DNA from: Helicobacter sp. 13S00477-4
GTDB lineage: Bacteria > Campylobacterota > Campylobacteria > Campylobacterales > Helicobacteraceae
DNA: 64,000 nucleotides
NCBI RefSeq assembly: GCF_002272785.1
Contig: NZ_MLAS01000010.1
Location: 1 to 64,000, forward strand
Direction of reading: 5' to 3'
The notes below the pieces were generated by a model, which worked only from the letters and a program-made list of their open reading frames with translations, did not search any database and had not been told where the DNA came from. Numbering within the stretch: position 1 is the stretch's first letter; each line of letters starts with the position of its first letter. Shown here in pieces: positions 18,364 to 27,533 of the stretch. Both the position numbers and the translations under genes were made by a program.

Positions 18364-19240
18364 AATAATGTCAATCTTTTTTTATTTAAGTATTCCTATG
18401 TATTCAAGCAGTGTTATTTATATGCCACAAGGATCAATTAAAAGCATTATATCATATTTATCAAAAAATAATTTTGACATCAATGGCTTTGATAAGTATA
18501 TTTTACGGATAATGGGTAAACCTCAAAGCGGTTGGATAGATATTGGTCATACTCAATTGACAAAAGGAGATTTTTTATACCGTCTCACTAAATCTAAAGC
18601 AGCTCTAAAAGACATTACCTTAATTCCAGGCGAAACGATGTATTTTTTTATTCAAGAAGCAAGTAAAATCTTCAATCTTAAAGAAAAAGATCTTTGGAAT
18701 GCTTATAATCGCTATACTTCCTTCCCAGATGGTGTTATTTTGCCTAATACTTACAAAATGCCACTAGGAATCAGTGCTAATTATTTCATGCAATACCTCA
18801 TTAATCAATCAATGATGAAACATAAACAATTAGCCATAAAAGTTTTAGGACGTTTTGATGAAAAACAATGGTTTCGATATGTAACATTAGCATCCATTGT
18901 CCAAAAAGAAGCAGCCAATAAAGAAGAGATGCCCATTATTGGAGCTGTAATTTACAATCGTATCAAAATAGGTATGCCCTTACAAATGGATGGGGCACTC
19001 AATTATGGGCAATACTCTCATTTAAAGGTCACTCCTGAACGTATCAAAAAAGACACAACTCCTTACAATACGTACAAATATAGGGGTATACCACCATATC
19101 CTGTTGGGAGTGTGAGCATGGAAGCAATCTTATCTGTCATCAATCCTGCAAATGTCAAATACCTCTATTTCGTCAAAACAAAGAAAGGAACCCATATATT
19201 CAGCACCACCTACAAACAACACCTAAAAAATATTAAGTAA
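18311..19240 (+). CDS. mltG: Endolytic murein transglycosylase MltG
   Basis: 309 residues, YceG family. It cleaves nascent glycan strands at the inner membrane. The catalytic region reads VTLASIVQKEAANKEEMPIIGAVIYNRIKIGMPLQMDGALNYG, with the essential Glu in QKEA. TPYNTYKYRGIPPYPVGSVSMEAI follows. With ATG 18311 the protein has a full TM anchor (9-29). An alternative ATG at 18368 would remove half of it, so 18311 is preferred even though it lies 53 bases inside the divergent AsmA-like gene. A terminator hairpin overlaps the stop. Confidence 0.88.
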   Translation: MTKNTTRLNIFFDTILLIIMSIFFYLSIPMYSSSVIYMPQGSIKSIISYLSKNNFDINGFDKYILRIMGKPQSGWIDIGHTQLTKGDFLYRLTKSKAALKDITLIPGETMYFFIQEASKIFNLKEKDLWNAYNRYTSFPDGVILPNTYKMPLGISANYFMQYLINQSMMKHKQLAIKVLGRFDEKQWFRYVTLASIVQKEAANKEEMPIIGAVIYNRIKIGMPLQMDGALNYGQYSHLKVTPERIKKDTTPYNTYKYRGIPPYPVGSVSMEAILSVINPANVKYLYFVKTKKGTHIFSTTYKQHLKNIK

Positions 19241-19258
19241 ATATAATTTTTACTTAAT
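19232..19258 (+). terminator. Rho-independent terminator of mltG
   Basis: Perfect 10-bp arms (ATTAAGTAAA at 19232-19241 and its complement at 19249-19258) enclose a 7-nt loop. A T-run follows at about 19265-19270. The stem overlaps the mltG stop codon. Confidence 0.75.
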
Positions 19259-19579
19259 TAAAGTGTTTTTTAAGTTTTTTTATACGAAACTAGCATTTGA
19301 AATTTTGAGCTTGACAAAATCGTATTTCTCTTGGATTTTCGCACAAAATTTCTTGATTTTAGAATATTTTTTAGAAAACCTAAGTTTTTAAAGTTTGATC
19401 TTGAGTTTCTTTGGATTCTAAAATTTTTTATAGAAAGATTTACAAAAATGCGTCAGAGTTTTATTGAAATTTTTATGTTAGTATTTTTTTGATTTTTAAA
19501 TACCAAAACCAAAATAAAAGCGGATTACAAAAAATTCTAACCGATTTTAATAATTACCTCTCAAATAAAAGGAGATAAA
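19259..19579. other. Leader/intergenic region upstream of the oor operon
   Basis: About 320 bases with no supportable ORF. It contains a long-range inverted repeat, ATTTTAGAAT at 19356-19365 and its complement at 19415-19424. Three similar words, TTTCT(C/T)TTGGATT or TTTCTTGATT, occur near 19325, 19350 and 19406. It must carry the oor promoter, but no clean -10 was identified. The oorD ribosome site is AAGGAG just before 19580. Confidence 0.5.
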
Positions 19580-19894
19580 ATGTCTAATATGATCGCTCCA
19601 AAGGATATTCCTGTATGGGTAAATGAAGATCGTTGCAAAGGTTGCGATATCTGTGTATCTTTATGTCCTGCTGGCGTTTTGGGGATGAAGCTAGATGTCA
19701 ACAAAGTATTGGGTAAGATTGTCGAAGTAGCTCATCCAGAGAGTTGCATAGGATGTACTGATTGCGAATTACATTGTCCAGATTTTGCTATATATGTAGC
19801 AGATAGAAAAGAATTCAAATTTGCAAAAGTCTCACAAGAAGCTCAAGAAAGAGCCCTAAAAATTAGGGCAAACAATTTTATGTTACTGAACTGA
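19580..19894 (+). CDS. oorD: 2-oxoglutarate:acceptor oxidoreductase delta subunit (ferredoxin-like)
   Basis: 104 residues with two 4Fe-4S ferredoxin motifs, CKGCDICVSLCP and CIGCTDCELHCP. It passes electrons from the OorB centre to flavodoxin/quinone in the oxidative branch that replaces 2-oxoglutarate dehydrogenase in Helicobacter. It is the first gene of oorDABC, in the order of H. pylori HP0588-0591, with an 18-base gap before oorA. Confidence 0.95.
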   Translation: MSNMIAPKDIPVWVNEDRCKGCDICVSLCPAGVLGMKLDVNKVLGKIVEVAHPESCIGCTDCELHCPDFAIYVADRKEFKFAKVSQEAQERALKIRANNFMLLN

Positions 19895-19912
19895 AAACAA
19901 TAAGGGAAGATA

Positions 19913-21040
19913 ATGCGAGAAATTATATCTGGCGGGAATGAATTAGTGGCAATGGCTGCAATTGATGTAGGCTGTAGATTTTATGGAGGTTATCCAATCA
20001 CACCCTCCTCTGATATTATGCACCAAATGAGTGTTTTGCTACCTCAATATGGTGGACATTTTATCCAAATGGAAGATGAAATCAGTGGGATTTCAGTTTC
20101 ATTAGGTGCAAGCATGAGTGGTGTAAAATCAATGACTGGAAGCTCAGGACCTGGTATTTCACTCAAAGCAGAACAAATAGGATTAGGCTTTATGGCTGAA
20201 ATCCCTCTTGTAATAGCAGATGTTATGCGTTCAGGACCTTCTACTGGGATGCCTACTCGTGTAGCACAAGGTGATATTTCATTTATCAACCATCCTACTC
20301 ACGGTGATTTTAAAGCCGTAGCACTAGCTCCTGGAAATTTAGCAGAATCTTACACAGAATCTTTTCGTGCATTCAATCTAGCTGAAGAACTTATGACGCC
20401 TGTGTTTATATTGATGGATGAAACGATTGGACATATGTATGGGAAAACTTATATCCCTGATCTGGAAGAAATACAAAAAACTATTGTCAATAGAAAAACA
20501 TTTGATGGCAATCCTAAAGATTATCAGCCTTACGGAGTATCTGAAAATCAACCTGCTATTTTAAATCCATTTTTTAAGGGATATCGCTATCATATCACTG
20601 GACTTCATCATGGTCCTATTGGCTTCCCCACAGAAGATGCAAAAATGGGTCAAGATCTAATCAATAGGCTATTTGGCAAAATAGAATCTAGGATTGATGC
20701 CATCACTAAAAACGAAGAATTAGACTTAGAAGATGCAGAAATTGCCATTATTGCATACGGATCAGTCTCCCTAGCAGTCAAAGAAGCAATGGTGGAAATA
20801 AAAAAACAAAATGGCAAAAAAGTTGGTCTTTTTCGTCCAATAACTATCTGGCCTAGCCCTCAAAAACAAATCAAAGCTTTAGGTGAAAAATTTGAAAAGA
20901 TTCTAGTCATTGAACTCAATAAAGGTCAATACCTTGAAGAAATTGAAAGAATCCTACAAAGAAAAGTCCATTTTATGGGGCAAGCAAATGGTCGGAGTAT
21001 TTCGCCTGCTCAAATTATTTCTAAAATAAAGGAGCTTTAA
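19913..21040 (+). CDS. oorA: 2-oxoglutarate:acceptor oxidoreductase alpha subunit
   Basis: 375 residues. The pyrimidine-binding half of the TPP enzyme: GCRFYGGYPITPSSDIM, GASMSGVKSMTGSSGPGISL and MRSGPSTGMPTRVAQGD. A C-terminal transketolase-like domain follows (AIIAYGSVSLAVKEA, VGLFRPITIWPSP). With OorB, OorC and OorD it converts 2-oxoglutarate and CoA to succinyl-CoA and CO2. Confidence 0.96.
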   Translation: MREIISGGNELVAMAAIDVGCRFYGGYPITPSSDIMHQMSVLLPQYGGHFIQMEDEISGISVSLGASMSGVKSMTGSSGPGISLKAEQIGLGFMAEIPLVIADVMRSGPSTGMPTRVAQGDISFINHPTHGDFKAVALAPGNLAESYTESFRAFNLAEELMTPVFILMDETIGHMYGKTYIPDLEEIQKTIVNRKTFDGNPKDYQPYGVSENQPAILNPFFKGYRYHITGLHHGPIGFPTEDAKMGQDLINRLFGKIESRIDAITKNEELDLEDAEIAIIAYGSVSLAVKEAMVEIKKQNGKKVGLFRPITIWPSPQKQIKALGEKFEKILVIELNKGQYLEEIERILQRKVHFMGQANGRSISPAQIISKIKEL

Positions 21041-21041
21041 G

Positions 21042-21869
21042 ATGGCATTCAATTACGATGAATACTTAAGAGTAGAAAAAATGCCCACACTCTGGTGTTG
21101 GGGATGTGGCGATGGTGTGATTTTAAAATCAATAGTAAGATCAATTAATGCACTTGGATGGGATATGAATGATGTTTGTTTAGTCAGCGGGATTGGGTGT
21201 AGTGGCAGGATGAGTTCCTATGTAAACTGCAACACTGTCCATACTACACACGGTAGAGCCGTAGCTTATGCTACTGGCATCAAAATGGCAAATCCAAATA
21301 AACATGTTATTGTAGTATCAGGAGATGGTGATGCCTTAGCCATTGGGGGCAATCATACAATGCATGCTTGCAGGAGAAATATTGATATTAATTTTGTTTT
21401 GGTGAACAACTTTATCTATGGATTAACCAATTCACAAACTTCCCCAACAACCCCACAAGGAATGTGGACAGTCACAGCCCAATATGGAAACATAGATAAT
21501 AATTTTGATCCTTGCCAACTTGCTGCAGCTGCTGGAGCAACCTTTGTAGGCAGAGAAAGTGTTCTTGACCCTAAAAAAATTGAAAAACTAATGACTGAAG
21601 GCTTCAAACATGAAGGATTTAGTTTTTTTGACATTCATAGCAATTGCCATATCAATCTGGGACGAAAAAACAAAATGGGTGAAGCAATCCAAACACTCAA
21701 ATGGATAGAATCCCGTACAGTTTCTAAGAGAAAATATGATGAATTTAGTGAAGAAGAAAAATCAGGCAAATTCCCCACTGGTGTTCTAAAACACGATACA
21801 AGTAAAATAGAATATACTCAAGCTTACAAAGAAATTATCAAAAAAGCCCAAGCAAAAGGAGGGCATTGA
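21042..21869 (+). CDS. oorB: 2-oxoglutarate:acceptor oxidoreductase beta subunit
   Basis: 275 residues. TPP-diphosphate-binding half. WCWGCGDGVILKS holds iron-sulfur cysteines near the N-terminus, HGRAVAYATGIKMANP follows, and VSGDGDALAIGGNHTMHACRRNIDINFVLVNN is the GDG-N Mg-TPP motif. It starts 2 bases after oorA. Confidence 0.96.
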   Translation: MAFNYDEYLRVEKMPTLWCWGCGDGVILKSIVRSINALGWDMNDVCLVSGIGCSGRMSSYVNCNTVHTTHGRAVAYATGIKMANPNKHVIVVSGDGDALAIGGNHTMHACRRNIDINFVLVNNFIYGLTNSQTSPTTPQGMWTVTAQYGNIDNNFDPCQLAAAAGATFVGRESVLDPKKIEKLMTEGFKHEGFSFFDIHSNCHINLGRKNKMGEAIQTLKWIESRTVSKRKYDEFSEEEKSGKFPTGVLKHDTSKIEYTQAYKEIIKKAQAKGGH

Positions 21870-21873
21870 TAAA

Positions 21874-22428
21874 ATGGAAGCTCAATTACGATTTACAGGA
21901 GTTGGCGGACAAGGTGTTCTGCTCGCTGGTGAAATCCTAGCAGAATCTAGAATCCGTGCTGGAGGCTATGGCATTCAAGCTTCCACCTATACAAGTCAGG
22001 TTCGCGGAGGTCCAACAAAAGTTGATATCCTTTTAGATAAAAAAGAAATCCTCTATCCTTATGCCAATGAAGGCGAAATTGATTTTATGCTCTCGACAGC
22101 ACAAATTAGCTTTAATCAATTTAAAAATGGTGTAAAAACTGGTGGTATTATCGTCGTCGAACCAAACTTAGTTTTCCCCACAGAAGAAGATTTCAAAAAA
22201 TTCAAAATCTATAAAATCCCTATCATCACTATAGCCAAGGAAGAAGTCGGTAATGTCGTTACCCAATCTGTAGTTGCTCTAGCAGTTACAGTTACTTTTA
22301 CAAAATGTGTTGATAGAGAATTGGTTTACAATACAATGATTAGTAAAGTCCCAGCCAAAGTTGTAGATGTAAACAAAAAAGCATTTGAACTAGGTGAAAA
22401 ATATGCTTCAGAAGCTTTAAAAGATTGA
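21874..22428 (+). CDS. oorC: 2-oxoglutarate:acceptor oxidoreductase gamma subunit
   Basis: 184 residues, gamma/catalytic domain of the 2-oxoacid:acceptor oxidoreductases: LRFTGVGGQGVLLAGEILAE at the start, then YTSQVRGGPTKVDILLD. It closes the oorDABC operon and is followed by a strong bidirectional hairpin. Confidence 0.95.
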   Translation: MEAQLRFTGVGGQGVLLAGEILAESRIRAGGYGIQASTYTSQVRGGPTKVDILLDKKEILYPYANEGEIDFMLSTAQISFNQFKNGVKTGGIIVVEPNLVFPTEEDFKKFKIYKIPIITIAKEEVGNVVTQSVVALAVTVTFTKCVDRELVYNTMISKVPAKVVDVNKKAFELGEKYASEALKD

Positions 22429-22430
22429 TT

Positions 22431-22453
22431 TAAAGTAGGCTTAGCCTACTTTA
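22431..22453. terminator. Bidirectional terminator between oorC and the DUF302 gene
   Basis: Perfect 10-bp arms (TAAAGTAGGC at 22431-22440 and its complement at 22444-22453) with a 3-nt loop, placed between two convergent stop codons. T-runs on both sides are short. Confidence 0.7.
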
Positions 22454-22463
22454 GTATGAGAAT

Positions 22464-22976
22464 TTATTGCACAAGATAATTAGTAAAATCCTCATAAGAT
22501 TTATCCATATCTTTTATAAACATATTTTCCTCTTCTTTTGAAAAACCTAAATCTTTGGCATAAGTAGAAGGTTTGATGTATCCAACAAATACCTTTCCAT
22601 CTCGCTCATAGACCAAAACCTTCATTGGTAATACCATAGCTACATTAGGAAATTTTGTCATTGTTTGTGTGCCTACAGCAGGATTACCAAAAACAATAAC
22701 ACTTGTAGGAGGTAAGATTTTGTTAAATTCTTTTGCAGCAGCAGAATGATCCAAAATTGAAAAAAGCTTTATTTTCTTTTGTTCAATAAGATTTTTTGCA
22801 CGTTGCATAGTCGTAGTAAAATCATATTTACTTAATTTTAAGCTCAAATACTTTGGATTGTATTTAGCAATACTCGCAGGAGCAACTTGCAAATCTTTCA
22901 TCTTATCAACTTCTTGTATAGGATGAGCAAATGCAAAACTCCCCAATACTAATGCAACACTTACAAACTTCCTCAT
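22464..22976 (-). CDS. Secreted DUF302-family protein
   Basis: 170 residues. A signal peptide (about 1-17, ending SFAFA) precedes a DUF302 domain: DFTTTMQRAKNLIEQKKIKLFSILDHSAAAKE, followed by VIVFGNPAVGTQTM and VLPMKVLVYERDGKVFVGYIKP. DUF302 proteins are small periplasmic proteins of unknown job, often found in metal- or redox-related loci. It is probably monocistronic. Confidence 0.8.
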   Translation of the reverse strand: MRKFVSVALVLGSFAFAHPIQEVDKMKDLQVAPASIAKYNPKYLSLKLSKYDFTTTMQRAKNLIEQKKIKLFSILDHSAAAKEFNKILPPTSVIVFGNPAVGTQTMTKFPNVAMVLPMKVLVYERDGKVFVGYIKPSTYAKDLGFSKEEENMFIKDMDKSYEDFTNYLVQ

Positions 22977-23113
22977 ATAAAACTCCTTATTTTTTAGAAA
23001 TGAATTATTCTAATCAATTTAATTTAACATTTGTCTACAAAACAAATCCAAAAAATAAATATCTTCGGTCTAAATTTATGACGATTTTTTCAGATATAGT
23101 TTAAAGCTCAATT

Positions 23114-23154
23114 TTTAAAATATTCTTTTTAAATTTTAAAAAGAATATTTTAAA
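23114..23154. repeat. 41-bp perfect palindrome upstream of the helicase gene
   Basis: Arms of 20 bp (23114-23133 and 23135-23154) are exact complements around one central base; the core of each arm is AATATTCTTTTT or its complement. It covers the -35 area of the following -10 box (23165-23170). It could be an operator, a cruciform-forming site or a hairpin in a transcript. The surrounding gap 22977-23244 holds no ORF. Confidence 0.6.
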
Positions 23155-23164
23155 CACTTTAGCC

Positions 23165-23170
23165 TATAAT
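23165..23170 (+). promoter_or_regulatory. -10 box of the Rep/UvrD helicase gene
   Basis: TATAAT at 23165-23170, 75 bases before the ATG at 23245 and 10 bases after the 41-bp palindrome. Confidence 0.45.
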
Positions 23171-23244
23171 TACTCCTTAAATCCTATATTAAAGGCATGC
23201 CTTGCTCTATAAAATTAATCTTTATTCTTATAAAAGCCCATACA

Positions 23245-25266
23245 ATGAAAAATCTCCAGCTAAATACTGAACAAAAATCAGCTGCGACAGCCCCTATGGG
23301 ACATAATCTAATTATTGCTTCAGCAGGAACAGGTAAAACATCAACTATTGTCGGCAGGATAGCCTATTTACTTGAATCAGGTATCAGTCCTAAAGAAATC
23401 TTATTATTAACTTTTACTAACAAAGCAAGTGTGGAAATGATTGAACGTGTAGCCAAGATATTCAGTAAAAAAGATGCTAAAGAGATTGAATCTGGCACAT
23501 TCCACGCTGTTGCTTATCGTTATCTTAAAGAACATTTCAAAATCTCACTCAAGCAACCAAGAGAACTAAAAATCCTCTTCAAAAGCATTGCAGAAAAAAG
23601 AATCTATCTTCAAAGGAATAATACACAACCTTATTCTGCGCAATACCTCTATGATATTCATTCTCTATATCTTAACTCACAAAAAAAACAAAATTTTGAA
23701 CAATGGCTCATAAAAAAATCACCCGAACAAGCTATTTATATACCAATATATGAAGATATATTCTATGAATTCTCTGTTTTAAAAAAAACATATGGTTATG
23801 CAGACTACAATGATCTTTTGATACTCTATAAAGAAGAGATGTCAAAACAAACCAATCCTTACCAAGAAGTCTTATGTGATGAATATCAAGACACAAATCC
23901 TCTCCAAGATTCTGTCATCAATGCAATCAATCCTCCAAGTTTATTTTGTGTAGGAGATTACGATCAAAGTATTTATGCTTTTAATGGAGCTGATATTAGT
24001 ATTATCAGTAATTTCACTCAAAAATACCCAAATGCAAATGTTTTCACACTCAAGAAAAACTACCGCTCTTCTTATGCAATATTAGACTTAGCAAATAAAA
24101 TCATCCAAAAAAATGAACGTATTTATGAAAAAAACCTTGAAGTCGTAAAAAAGGGGGATTACACACCTCCAAAACTACTTGTTTATGATGAATTATTCCT
24201 CCAATATCAAGGAATAGCACAAAAAATTGCCACAAGCAATTACAACCTTGATGATATAGCTGTGATTTTTAGAAATAATGCAAGTGCTGATGGTTGTGAA
24301 GCCTCGTTAAGAGAACTAGGTATCCCTTCTAGACGAAAAGGAGGTATTAGTTTTTTTGACACCAAAGAAATATCTTTAATGCTTGATATCTGCTCACTAT
24401 TCTATAATTCCAAAGATATGATGGCTTATATTCATACTCTTAGCTATGGAAATGGTATTGGGAATTCTATTGCCAAAGAAATTTATGAATCCTTAGATAT
24501 ATTAGGCGAACATAATATTAAAAATGGTTTATTATCTCCGAATAAAAACATAAAACCATATCCTTCTAAAAGTAAAAATATTCAATTAGGATTATTTGAT
24601 GACTTTTTTACACTCCAATCATCAGCAAGATTTGATGACTACCTTCCCCACAAATTCCGCTCTCATCCAATACTTTCTCACCCAAAACTTAATAAAGAAG
24701 GAGCAATCTTTTTGGGTAATTTTTTTGATATGTATGAGCAATCCCACCACATTCAATCTCCTACTGAACTCATTAAAAAGATCCAACAATCTTCTTTTTT
24801 GAAAGTTATCATAGAAAATCTCAGCAAAGAAAGAGCGAAAAATAAAGATGGCACCCTGAATGAAAACACTCGTATTCAAGCCCTTGATAAAATCAATCGC
24901 AAAATAACCCTACTTAAAGATCTATCAAAAAACTACAATAATATTGGACGTTTCTTAAATGCAATGATACTTGGATCAAGTGAAGCTAGTGAGGGGAGCG
25001 GGGTAAATCTTTTGAGCATCCACTCAAGTAAAGGTTTAGAATTTCGAGATGTGTATATTATTGACCTAATGGATGGGAGATTTCCTAATCGGAAACTAAT
25101 CTCTAAAGGCGGGAGCATTGAAGAAGAAAGGAGATTGTTTTATGTAGCCATCACAAGAGCAAAAGAAAATCTATACCTTTCTTATGCCAAAAAAGATGCT
25201 ATTAAAAATTTTGACTATGAAGCTTCTATTTTTTTATACGAAGCAGGTTTGCTTAAACCAAGTTGA
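23245..25266 (+). CDS. Rep/UvrD-family superfamily 1A DNA helicase
   Basis: 673 residues from ATG 23245; the frame is open to 23197 but the extra residues do not look like this family. All SF1A motifs are in order: Q motif LNTEQKSA, Walker A SAGTGKTSTI, motif II DEYQDTN, GDYDQSIYAFNGA, LKKNYRSS, HSSKGLEFRDVY and EEERRLFYVAITRAKENLYLSY. It unwinds DNA 3' to 5' in repair or replication restart. H. pylori has two such proteins (UvrD and Rep); I cannot tell which this is. Confidence 0.88.
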   Translation: MKNLQLNTEQKSAATAPMGHNLIIASAGTGKTSTIVGRIAYLLESGISPKEILLLTFTNKASVEMIERVAKIFSKKDAKEIESGTFHAVAYRYLKEHFKISLKQPRELKILFKSIAEKRIYLQRNNTQPYSAQYLYDIHSLYLNSQKKQNFEQWLIKKSPEQAIYIPIYEDIFYEFSVLKKTYGYADYNDLLILYKEEMSKQTNPYQEVLCDEYQDTNPLQDSVINAINPPSLFCVGDYDQSIYAFNGADISIISNFTQKYPNANVFTLKKNYRSSYAILDLANKIIQKNERIYEKNLEVVKKGDYTPPKLLVYDELFLQYQGIAQKIATSNYNLDDIAVIFRNNASADGCEASLRELGIPSRRKGGISFFDTKEISLMLDICSLFYNSKDMMAYIHTLSYGNGIGNSIAKEIYESLDILGEHNIKNGLLSPNKNIKPYPSKSKNIQLGLFDDFFTLQSSARFDDYLPHKFRSHPILSHPKLNKEGAIFLGNFFDMYEQSHHIQSPTELIKKIQQSSFLKVIIENLSKERAKNKDGTLNENTRIQALDKINRKITLLKDLSKNYNNIGRFLNAMILGSSEASEGSGVNLLSIHSSKGLEFRDVYIIDLMDGRFPNRKLISKGGSIEEERRLFYVAITRAKENLYLSYAKKDAIKNFDYEASIFLYEAGLLKPS

Positions 25267-25278
25267 TTCAAACAAAAA

Positions 25279-27450
25279 TTAAAAATCCATATTCAAACCA
25301 ACAAAATATCTCCTACCTTCACGAACATAATTATAATTATTCACATATTCAGATTTTTTATTGATAGTCGCACTCACATAGTCAATAAAATTTTGATTAA
25401 GCAAATTATAAACCCCTAAATGCAAACGAAGGTTTTTAGTTATGTTGTAATGACCGCCCAAATGCAACAATAAATAATTATTATAGTATGGACTTAAATT
25501 TGGATTATCTGCTTTAAATTTATCTAATGCAGAGAGAGAACCTGCACTTGAACCTACACGACCTCCAATATAAGTCCGTAGTTGTTTGGCTCTATATTCC
25601 CCACGAAGATATATACCCAAATTATCAATAGAATAGTTAAGAGAACCATTCAAACTATGTTCAGGGATATTTGCAAGAGGTATACCTTTTGCTCCACCAG
25701 AGGTTTGTTCTGTTTTTGTGAAAGTATAATTCAAATTTAATCCAATATTTCCATACACAATATCAATAGGCTTGATACCAAAAAATACTTCTGTTCCATA
25801 AGTAATTGCAGAATCTGCATTAATGCTATAACTACATCCCCTACCAGTAGCAGTGCAAATACCACCTCCTGGAACTGGTATTTGAACATCTTTTGCCACT
25901 GAGACACTCTGTATTTTATCCCTAAAAGTATTATAAAATCCTGTTACACCCACATCTATCCAATTAGTTTCAGAGAGAAGCCCAAATTCAAAACTAATAG
26001 AGGTTTCAGGTTTAAGATCTGGATTTCCATAAGTTGGGACAGTGCCTTGTGCAGTTAATCCATTCACACCACGGACTAGTTGGGAAACAGTAGGGGTTTT
26101 ATAACCTGTAGATACACCTCCTTTTAAAGTCAACCATTCAAAAGCATTATAAACTAAATAGGCCCTTGGAGAAGTATTAAAACCGAAAGCTGAATTAAAA
26201 TTTTCACGCACACCTAATGTCAAAAATAAATTTTGAAAAACAGCCAATTCGCTTTCTGCAAACATTGCAGCATTATGCTGATACATAAAACTATGCCCAA
26301 CTACAGCCTTATCTGTCATACTACTAAACCAATAGCGACCTCCAAGTGTAAGATTGCCCCTATTGTCACCTCCTACAAGAAGCTTTGTATCTAAAATGAC
26401 ATCATTACCTTGTAAATCACGACTTTTACCCACCAAAGGACTACCTGCAGGAACAGCATCCTGTGTAATGAGTCTGCCTTGATTGGTTGTAGAAAGGTAT
26501 TGAACAGAAGTATCAGTTTTTCCGAAGGAATAGTCACCTAAATGTGCAATTATCGCATTATTCCTCATAAAATAAAGATCTTTGTCATACCCTCCCCTAT
26601 TCCCGACAGTCCCAAGTAGACTTTGTGAATTATCATACCATTGTAGAGCATTTTGATAATCAAGATAAAAATAATTTTCTTTACTGGGTGAGTAAGATAC
26701 TCTAGTGCCAATATCATAAATATTAGCCTCAGAAAGTCCGACTACAGAATTTCTACTTAAACTTTTTTCACCTGGCACAACCTTCAAATCTCCTGTAGGG
26801 ACAAAACTCCGGTAATGTTCCCTCCCTCTAATTGCAAAACCCCATTTCTTTTGGATATCCAGAGGTCCAGAAGTATAAAAACTTCCTGTATAAGTATTGC
26901 CAAAAAGTTTTTCTTCTTGAAAAGTCATGTCTAATGCAAAACTAGAACTCCAACGTTCAAAATTCTTTTTTGTAATCACATTAACTATCCCACCAATTGC
27001 ATCACTCCCATAAAGAGTACTCATTGGTCCTCTTATCACTTCAATACGTTCAATAGCTGCTAGTGGAGGAATAAATGAAGTAAAAACCTCTGTAAATCCA
27101 TTTGGAAAAACTGATGTGCTAACATTTTGCCTTTTACCATCAGTGAGTATTAAAGTATAATCTGCAGGCATTCCTCTAATAGAAATATTATACCCCCCTG
27201 TCTTACCTACTCCTGTTTCAATACTTACGCCCGGTATATTCGCAACTGCCTCACCTAGATCTCGATAAGGCTTATCCTCTAAATCTTCTTTGGTCAGGAT
27301 TGATATTGAAGCTGGAGCCTCTTTTATATCCTGTGAATAACCTGAAGCACTAACAACTGTCCTATCTAAAATATATGTTTTAGCATCTTCTTCTGCAAAA
27401 ATACATGTTGGCAAAATTAAAAATAAACCCTTTAAAATATCTTTTCTCAT
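25279..27450 (-). CDS. TonB-dependent outer-membrane receptor, catecholate-siderophore (CirA/FepA-like) type
   Basis: About 723 residues from ATG 27450, chosen because AAGGA at 27461-27457 is well spaced. A signal peptide ends at IFA, and the TonB box region is DRTVVSASG. The plug domain follows (APASISILTKEDLED to IERIEVIRGPMSTLYGSDAIGGIVNVITKK), then a 22-strand barrel ending NMDF. The plug sequence resembles CirA/FepA/CfrA receptors for catechol siderophores. A perfect Fur box lies just upstream and a PepSY membrane protein precedes it on the same strand. This points to iron-regulated ferric-siderophore uptake; the ligand is inferred. Confidence 0.85.
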   Translation of the reverse strand: MRKDILKGLFLILPTCIFAEEDAKTYILDRTVVSASGYSQDIKEAPASISILTKEDLEDKPYRDLGEAVANIPGVSIETGVGKTGGYNISIRGMPADYTLILTDGKRQNVSTSVFPNGFTEVFTSFIPPLAAIERIEVIRGPMSTLYGSDAIGGIVNVITKKNFERWSSSFALDMTFQEEKLFGNTYTGSFYTSGPLDIQKKWGFAIRGREHYRSFVPTGDLKVVPGEKSLSRNSVVGLSEANIYDIGTRVSYSPSKENYFYLDYQNALQWYDNSQSLLGTVGNRGGYDKDLYFMRNNAIIAHLGDYSFGKTDTSVQYLSTTNQGRLITQDAVPAGSPLVGKSRDLQGNDVILDTKLLVGGDNRGNLTLGGRYWFSSMTDKAVVGHSFMYQHNAAMFAESELAVFQNLFLTLGVRENFNSAFGFNTSPRAYLVYNAFEWLTLKGGVSTGYKTPTVSQLVRGVNGLTAQGTVPTYGNPDLKPETSISFEFGLLSETNWIDVGVTGFYNTFRDKIQSVSVAKDVQIPVPGGGICTATGRGCSYSINADSAITYGTEVFFGIKPIDIVYGNIGLNLNYTFTKTEQTSGGAKGIPLANIPEHSLNGSLNYSIDNLGIYLRGEYRAKQLRTYIGGRVGSSAGSLSALDKFKADNPNLSPYYNNYLLLHLGGHYNITKNLRLHLGVYNLLNQNFIDYVSATINKKSEYVNNYNYVREGRRYFVGLNMDF

Positions 27451-27466
27451 CATCAATCCTTAATTA

Positions 27467-27481
27467 TAATAATTATTATTA
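27467..27481. promoter_or_regulatory. Fur box of the TonB-dependent receptor gene
   Basis: TAATAATTATTATTA matches the H. pylori holo-Fur consensus TAATAATnATTATTA at every defined position. It lies 17-31 bases upstream of the receptor ATG, in the 77-bp gap after the PepSY gene, so iron-loaded Fur would block this transcript at or near its start. Confidence 0.8.
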
Positions 27482-27533
27482 TAAAATCATATGATGAAGA
27501 TATTTTTAAGATTTTAAGGACTATCAAAGAGCT

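Noticed and set aside
19259-19579. tRNA, riboswitch or other known RNA in the oor leader
   Set aside because: No cloverleaf and no known aptamer core was seen; only a long-range inverted repeat.
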